Below are positions 62,860 to 64,000 of a stretch of 64,000 nt of DNA, piece after piece. The stretch is from assembly GCA_036653535.1 (NCBI GenBank), contig JAVVTR010000010.1, positions 1-64,000 of the forward strand, given 5' to 3'. The stretch is from JAVVTR01 sp036653535. GTDB taxonomy: Bacteria > Bacteroidota > Bacteroidia > Bacteroidales > P3. The first letter of the stretch is position 1; every line of letters starts with the position of its first letter. The notes under the pieces were generated by a model. It did no database searches, had not been told where the DNA came from, and was given only the letters and a program-made list of their open reading frames with translations. Made by a program: the position numbers and the translations under genes.

Positions 62860-64000
62860 ATGCGTTCCCAATCCAAAAACACAAAACAAATAGAGCCAAA
62901 AAACAATACGGCACAAACGCTCACAACCGCTATACTTCCTACTAAAAAATCACCTACCCATCCCCTGTACACCAATAGGGAAATTGCGTGGCTATCTTTT
63001 AACGACCGTGTATTGTGCGAGGCAGCCGACCCAAGTAATCCTATTGTAGAAAGAATGATTTTTTTAGGTATTTTTTCGAGCAACAACGATGAGTTTTTTA
63101 GAGTAAGAGTAGCTTCTCTTAAACGCTTAGCGGCTAAGCAAAAAAACAGAATAGAATACCATGCCGATCCCATAGCCTTACTAAAAGAAATTCGTAAAAT
63201 TGTAAATGATCAGTTGCGCCGCTTCGAAGAAATATTTGAATGGAATACGGAAGAATTGAAAAAACATCGTATTCATTTATTGGACGAATCTCAAATTTCC
63301 CCAGCACAAGGGCGCTATATCAAGTCTTATTTTCATCAACATGTGCGTCGCCATCTTTATCCGGTTTTTATGGAACGATTGCTAACCCACCGCAGTTTAC
63401 GTGATAAATCTAATTTTTTAGCGGTCCAAATGTGGCATAAAGAGCAAGCCGAAGAAAAACAAGATATGATTATTGAAATTCCGGTAGATCGACTAAACCG
63501 TTTTTTAAAATTACCCGATAGAGGCAAACAACATTATGTTGTTTTATTAGATGATGTAATACGATATTGCCTTAGTGATATTTTTGCCCCTCTTGGCTAT
63601 GATAGCTACCAAGCCTACACTTTTAAATTTATTCGAGATGCGGAATTGGATATTGAATTTTCTCAAGAGCAAGAAGAAAACGACGATTTTATAAATTATC
63701 TTTCCAAACAACTAAAAGACCGAAACCAATCGAATATTGTGCGTTTAGTACACGATGCAAAAATGCCGCCTATACTAATAAAACGCCTGCAAAAATTGTT
63801 TAATCTCTCGGATGCCGACACCTTTAATAGCGGCGGACGTTATCAAAACAAAAAAGATTTTACAGGATTTCCTCGTGATTTTGGAAACCCCAAATTACTA
63901 TACCCTAAATTTGTACCACAAGATATAAGAGCGTTCCCTATTAGAACCAGCAAATTTGAAATTTTGCGCAAGCAAGATATTATGCTGCACTATCCCTACC
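62860..64000 (+). CDS. ppk1: Polyphosphate kinase 1, N-terminal part (runs off the window)
   Basis: The reading frame is open from the ATG at 62860 to the right edge (380 codons, incomplete). The enzyme polymerises ATP gamma-phosphate into polyphosphate. The N-terminal domain is clear: YTNREIAWLSFNDRVLCEAAD at about residues 41-61, then ERMIFLGIFSSNNDEFFRVRVASLKRLA, matching PPK1 family landmarks. The region ending IRAFPIRTSKFEILRKQDIMLHYPY precedes the catalytic phospholipase D-like core, which lies beyond the window. The first 40 residues are a polar, variable extension. The protein is probably about 700 residues in full. Confidence 0.93.
   Translation, partial: MRSQSKNTKQIEPKNNTAQTLTTAILPTKKSPTHPLYTNREIAWLSFNDRVLCEAADPSNPIVERMIFLGIFSSNNDEFFRVRVASLKRLAAKQKNRIEYHADPIALLKEIRKIVNDQLRRFEEIFEWNTEELKKHRIHLLDESQISPAQGRYIKSYFHQHVRRHLYPVFMERLLTHRSLRDKSNFLAVQMWHKEQAEEKQDMIIEIPVDRLNRFLKLPDRGKQHYVVLLDDVIRYCLSDIFAPLGYDSYQAYTFKFIRDAELDIEFSQEQEENDDFINYLSKQLKDRNQSNIVRLVHDAKMPPILIKRLQKLFNLSDADTFNSGGRYQNKKDFTGFPRDFGNPKLLYPKFVPQDIRAFPIRTSKFEILRKQDIMLHYPY

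Noticed and set aside
62841..63173. Minus-strand ORF opposite the start of ppk1
   Set aside because: The plus-strand frame encodes clear PPK1 sequence over the same bases; the antisense frame has no recognisable features.

Overview
The window is a stretch of an AT-rich Bacteroidota chromosome, most likely from the Bacteroidales. The evidence is: Bacteroidetes-type promoters (TTTG, 19-20 bases, TAnnTTTG); a fused SecDF; a lipidated TamA-like protein (TamL); a tryptophanase that resembles the Porphyromonas enzyme; the long Bacteroidetes form of PurM; and many secreted proteins ending in type IX secretion (T9SS) sorting domains. I cannot assign genus or species. Tryptophanase, asparaginase and omega-amidase side by side suggest an amino-acid-fermenting lifestyle.

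Layout. 1-235: unexplained fragment and a strong hairpin. 236-2482 (minus): an ExbB/ExbD-type proton-channel operon (exbB, small membrane protein, two exbD), preceded by tRNA-Ser(GGA). 2750-6318: asparaginase (minus), then tnaA and an omega-amidase (plus). 6276-9325: TamL and an acyltransferase. 9474-12617: SecDF. 12965-16639: a PorE-like T9SS envelope protein and PurM. 16850-20349: a TonB-dependent receptor and a small T9SS cargo. 20740-32769: two tandem giant repeat proteins of 2083 and 1878 residues. 33043-40092 (minus): housekeeping genes (gpmA, aspS, prfA, pyrF) mixed with T9SS cargo, including a surface nuclease. 40222-52045 (minus): three large T9SS cargo proteins with beta-propeller and fibronectin type III-like domains. 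52362-57465: a cobalamin riboswitch followed by a T9SS protein with two DUF4465-like domains. 57673-62418 (minus): alaS, an M23 peptidase, a MerR regulator and lgt. 62860 to the right edge: the start of polyphosphate kinase.

How the parts connect. Nine proteins carry an N-terminal signal peptide and a confident or probable T9SS C-terminal sorting domain. The same window encodes machinery such exported proteins need: SecDF for inner-membrane export, TamL for outer-membrane assembly, a PorE-like periplasmic anchor, Lgt for lipoproteins and ExbB/ExbD to energise TonB receptors.

The most notable candidate system is at 52346-57465: a Bacteroidetes promoter, a well-conserved cobalamin riboswitch and a single large surface protein with duplicated DUF4465-like modules. 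This suggests a B12-repressed, T9SS-delivered cobalamin-capturing protein. The second is the degenerate aspartic-protease-like tail on the PorE-like protein. The third is the pair of giant beta-repeat adhesin-like proteins. All functional statements come from reading the sequence and from family knowledge; no database search was run.
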